From: HyVt-477 sp965224605
Lineage (GTDB): Bacteria > Pseudomonadota > Gammaproteobacteria > Thiotrichales > Thiotrichaceae
Length of the DNA stretch: 64,000 bases
Assembly: GCA_965224605.1 (NCBI GenBank)
Contig: CBDCZP010000006.1
Location: 1-64,000 of the forward strand
Reading direction: 5' to 3'
Shown here: positions 61,565 to 64,000 of the stretch, in pieces
How the letters are laid out: each line of letters begins with the position of its first letter
Numbering within the stretch: position 1 is the first letter of the stretch
Notes under the pieces: model-generated
Database searches by the model: none
The model's input: the letters and a program-made list of their open reading frames with translations, nothing else
Told to the model about the DNA's origin: nothing
Made by a program: the position numbers and the translations under genes

Positions 61565-62191
61565 ATGTTAGCTTCTATCTTAGCCTCAATTTTCGCCATT
61601 GTTGGACTGGCACTGTTCTTTGGTCTTCTACTAGGCTACGCAGCTATTCGTTTTAAAGTAAAAGGTAACCCTATTGTAGACAAGCTGGATCAAGCTTTAC
61701 CACAAACCCAATGTGGGCAGTGTACATACGCAGGTTGCCGCCCCTACGCCGAAGCCATCGCTAAGGGGGAAGCAGATATCAACCAGTGCCCTCCTGGAGG
61801 TGAATCCACCATTCAGGAACTTGCCGATATTATGGGTGTTGAAGCGATTCCTCTGAATGAAGAACATGGTGAACATTCAGATATTCCAGAAGTGGCATTA
61901 ATTATTGAAGACCAATGTATCGGTTGTACCTTATGCATTCAAGCTTGTCCTGTTGATGCTATTTTAGGAGCGGCAAAACAAATGCATACGATCATTGCTG
62001 CTGAGTGTACAGGATGCGAACTATGCATTCCTCCCTGTCCTGTCGACTGCATCATCATGGTGCCAGAAAAAAGAGAAATAAAAGACTGGAAATGGCCAAG
62101 CCCAAGTTCTCTGGATAAAATTCCTGTTGTAATTAAAGAGGGTGTGGGAGTCGATAGTGCGGTCGATAGTGCAGAAGGTACACAAGGATGA
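61565..62191 (+). CDS. rnfB: Electron transport complex subunit RnfB (RsxB)
   Basis: Membrane-anchored polyferredoxin subunit (208 residues). An N-terminal helix (about 1-27) is followed by the RnfB [4Fe-4S] domain QTQCGQCTYAGCRPYAEAI and two ferredoxin clusters, CIGCTLCIQACPVDAI and CTGCELCIPPCPVDCI. ATG 61565 is chosen over an earlier overlapping frame. The C-terminus overlaps rnfC by 4 nt (ATGA). Confidence 0.95.
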   Translation: MLASILASIFAIVGLALFFGLLLGYAAIRFKVKGNPIVDKLDQALPQTQCGQCTYAGCRPYAEAIAKGEADINQCPPGGESTIQELADIMGVEAIPLNEEHGEHSDIPEVALIIEDQCIGCTLCIQACPVDAILGAAKQMHTIIAAECTGCELCIPPCPVDCIIMVPEKREIKDWKWPSPSSLDKIPVVIKEGVGVDSAVDSAEGTQG

Positions 62192-63921
62192 AAGGAAAGC
62201 CCATTCAAGCACAACCATCACAACAAAAAATATGGTCGATAAAAGGAGGAGTTCACCCCGTTTTTAATAAAGCGTGCTCAACACAACAACCAGTTAGCAT
62301 TCCCACAGTTCCTGCAACGCTAGTCATTCCAGTGGTACAACACATTGGTGAAGTGGGTCATATACTAGTTGCACAAGGTCAACAGGTTTACAAAGGTCAG
62401 CCGTTAGTTGATATGCCAGAAGGTTTAGGCGCGATAACGCATGCCCCAACATCTGGTATTGTCCAGATCGTTGAAGAGAGAGCTGTTCCCCATGTATCGG
62501 GATTAACAGCAATCTGTGTGGTGATTGATACCGATGGAAAGGAAGAATGGGGGGACTACCAACAATCCAGCTATAGTGGCTACCAATCAATTGATACGAT
62601 GACACTGTGTAAAAGGCTGCACACTGCTGGCCTGGTTGGTATGGGAGGTGCTGCTTTTCCTTCCGCTGCAAAATTTGCCGCTTCGCGCAAACGCAATCAT
62701 GGCTTGGATACGCTCATTATCAATGGCGCAGAATGTGAGCCTTATATCAGTTGTGATGATATGTTAATGCGCGGCTGGGCTGAAGAAATTGTCGAAGGTA
62801 TCCACATCTTGCTACATATATTAAACCCTAAACGCTGTTTAGTCGGGATTGAAGATAACAAGCCAGAAGCGATTGCAGCGATGCAACAAGCGCTGGATAA
62901 GCGAAAAAAGAGTGGTATAACGATTGTCAAAATCCCCACGATCTACCCAAGTGGTGATGAAAAACAACTCATTCGTATACTAACCGGTAAAGCCTTGGCG
63001 AAACAAGAGTTACCCTTTCAACATGGCATTCTGGTGCAAAATGTAGCTACGGTTCATAGTGTTTATAACGCCATCATAAAAGGTCAGCCACTAATCTCAA
63101 GAATACTGACAGTAACAGGTCGCGGAATAAAAAAGCCGCAAAACTTTCAAGCACTGATAGGCACCTCTTTTCAACATTTAATAGAGCAAGCAGGTGGCTA
63201 TACCGATTATGTAGAGAGGCTTATCATGGGTGGCCCAATGATGGGCTACAGCATGAAAACGGATGAGCTACCGGTGATTAAAGCCACAAATTGCATCTTG
63301 GCCTTACCCAAAGAAGACCTGCCTTATTCTCCCGATATGGCTATGCCCTGTATCCGTTGTGGAAAGTGTATGGACGCCTGTCCTGTAGACCTGTTACCAC
63401 AACAACTATTCTGGCATGCGAAGGCGAAAGAATTTGACAAAATACAAGATTATAAGCTGAATGACTGTATTGAATGTGGCTGTTGTAGCTATGTTTGTCC
63501 CAGTAAAATCCCCTTAGTCAGTTATTATCGTTATGCAAAAAGTGAGATCCGCGAAGAGAATAAAAAGCAGCAAGAAGTGGATTTGGCAAGAGAACGATTC
63601 GAGTTTAGAGAGTTACGTCTAGAGCGCGCCAAGGCAGAGCGTGATGCCAAACGAGCAGCGCATAAAGCGGCGTTACAAAAGAAAAAAACAGCGGTTAACA
63701 AAGACCCCAAGCAAGCCAGCAGCAAAGATGATAAGCAAGATGTCATCAAAGCAGCGCTAGAGCGCGCTAAGTTAAAGCAGGAACAGCGAAAAGCAAAACC
63801 ACGAAATACCAACAGCCTGACGGAAGCCCAGCAAAAACAAATTGACGAGATTGATCAACGACGCGCTAAAGAAGTACTCGTGTCTAAATCACCTGAAGAT
63901 AATAGCAAGGAAGCCCCTTAA
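62188..63921 (+). CDS. rnfC: Electron transport complex subunit RnfC (RsxC)
   Basis: NADH/flavin-binding peripheral subunit, 577 residues. The N-terminal domain is followed by the NAD/FMN-binding GMGGAAFPSAAKFA region and ING-AECEPYISCDD. Two [4Fe-4S] motifs follow: CIRCGKCMDACPVDLLP and CIECGCCSYVCPSKIPLV. The last ~110 residues are a charged, Ala/Lys/Arg-rich coiled-coil tail, typical of gammaproteobacterial RnfC and variable in length. rnfD begins 2 bp after the stop. Confidence 0.95.
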   Translation: MKGKPIQAQPSQQKIWSIKGGVHPVFNKACSTQQPVSIPTVPATLVIPVVQHIGEVGHILVAQGQQVYKGQPLVDMPEGLGAITHAPTSGIVQIVEERAVPHVSGLTAICVVIDTDGKEEWGDYQQSSYSGYQSIDTMTLCKRLHTAGLVGMGGAAFPSAAKFAASRKRNHGLDTLIINGAECEPYISCDDMLMRGWAEEIVEGIHILLHILNPKRCLVGIEDNKPEAIAAMQQALDKRKKSGITIVKIPTIYPSGDEKQLIRILTGKALAKQELPFQHGILVQNVATVHSVYNAIIKGQPLISRILTVTGRGIKKPQNFQALIGTSFQHLIEQAGGYTDYVERLIMGGPMMGYSMKTDELPVIKATNCILALPKEDLPYSPDMAMPCIRCGKCMDACPVDLLPQQLFWHAKAKEFDKIQDYKLNDCIECGCCSYVCPSKIPLVSYYRYAKSEIREENKKQQEVDLARERFEFRELRLERAKAERDAKRAAHKAALQKKKTAVNKDPKQASSKDDKQDVIKAALERAKLKQEQRKAKPRNTNSLTEAQQKQIDEIDQRRAKEVLVSKSPEDNSKEAP

Positions 63922-63923
63922 GC

Positions 63924-64000
63924 ATGCAATTTGAAACAGATGCCTTTCCAAAGAAAATAGATAACAGTCAGTTATCCAGCTTAATGCGTGATGTACTGAT
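63924..64000 (+). CDS. rnfD: Start of rnfD (truncated by window edge)
   Basis: Only the first 25 codons are visible (MQFETDAFPKKIDNSQLSS...). The order rnfABC then D and the MQFET-like start fit RnfD, the membrane FMN-carrying subunit. The rest lies outside the window. Confidence 0.7.
   Translation, partial: MQFETDAFPKKIDNSQLSSLMRDVL

Noticed and set aside
1..64000. Search for tRNA, rRNA, CRISPR arrays, insertion sequences and prophage genes
   Set aside because: No cloverleaf-like T-loop pattern, regular spacer array, transposase or integrase was seen by reading.

Overview
This AT-rich window carries a chromosomal core region of a gammaproteobacterium. The evidence is the dnaA-dnaN-recF-gyrB block and the set prlC, envC, gpmI, ycaO, apaH, glyQS, tmcA, pilSR and rnfABCD. 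A CbbY-type phosphatase, TusA, Rnf and several PP-loop thiolation-type enzymes would fit an autotrophic sulfur-oxidising lineage (Thiotrichales-like), but no Rubisco or sulfur-oxidation gene is present, so this placement is inference. I found no rRNA, tRNA, transposase, prophage or CRISPR array.

Layout. 0.1-4.7 kb: a small stress membrane protein, htpG, an SDR enzyme and two poorly known proteins. 4.7-11.2 kb: the replication block, with a DnaA-box cluster after dnaA, a 15-bp hairpin inside dnaN, and two identical 16-bp parS palindromes at the recF/gyrB junction. 11.3-19 kb: cell-envelope and proteolysis genes (prlC, envC, ctpA, yajL), a PR-1/CAP lipoprotein and gpmI. 19.2-23.2 kb: tatD, a small anchored protein, a CDF transporter and ycaO. 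23.3-34.4 kb: an accessory-like stretch with a pectate lyase carrying thrombospondin type-3 repeats, a PuuD-like membrane protein behind a possible leader peptide and hairpin, an OmpA/BON protein followed by two unlisted small membrane proteins, a ferredoxin reductase, apaH, a methyltransferase with a regulatory domain and a very basic secreted repeat protein. 34.4-49.6 kb: a PP-loop enzyme, glyQS, an SCP2-like protein, the sucC-sucD-nadE-tmcA string and pilSR. 49.6-52.1 kb: type III glutamine synthetase with a sigma-54 promoter and an NtrC-type operator. 52.1-57 kb: CDF transporter, tusA, ibaG, a cNMP-binding protein, dtd, pip and ttcA. 57.1-60.5 kb: a carbamoyltransferase / SxtJ-like / DUF5989 cassette and cbbY. 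60.6-64 kb: a probable minus-strand small RNA and rnfABCD, the last truncated by the window edge.

Most promising leads: the carbamoyltransferase/SxtJ/DUF5989 cassette with its 50-residue third gene; a roughly 215-nt candidate sRNA upstream of rnf with its own promoter and terminator; the complete NtrC/sigma-54 control region of glutamine synthetase III; the leader peptide plus 16-bp hairpin ahead of the PuuD-like gene; the small-protein tail of the OmpA/BON operon; and the dnaN hairpin.
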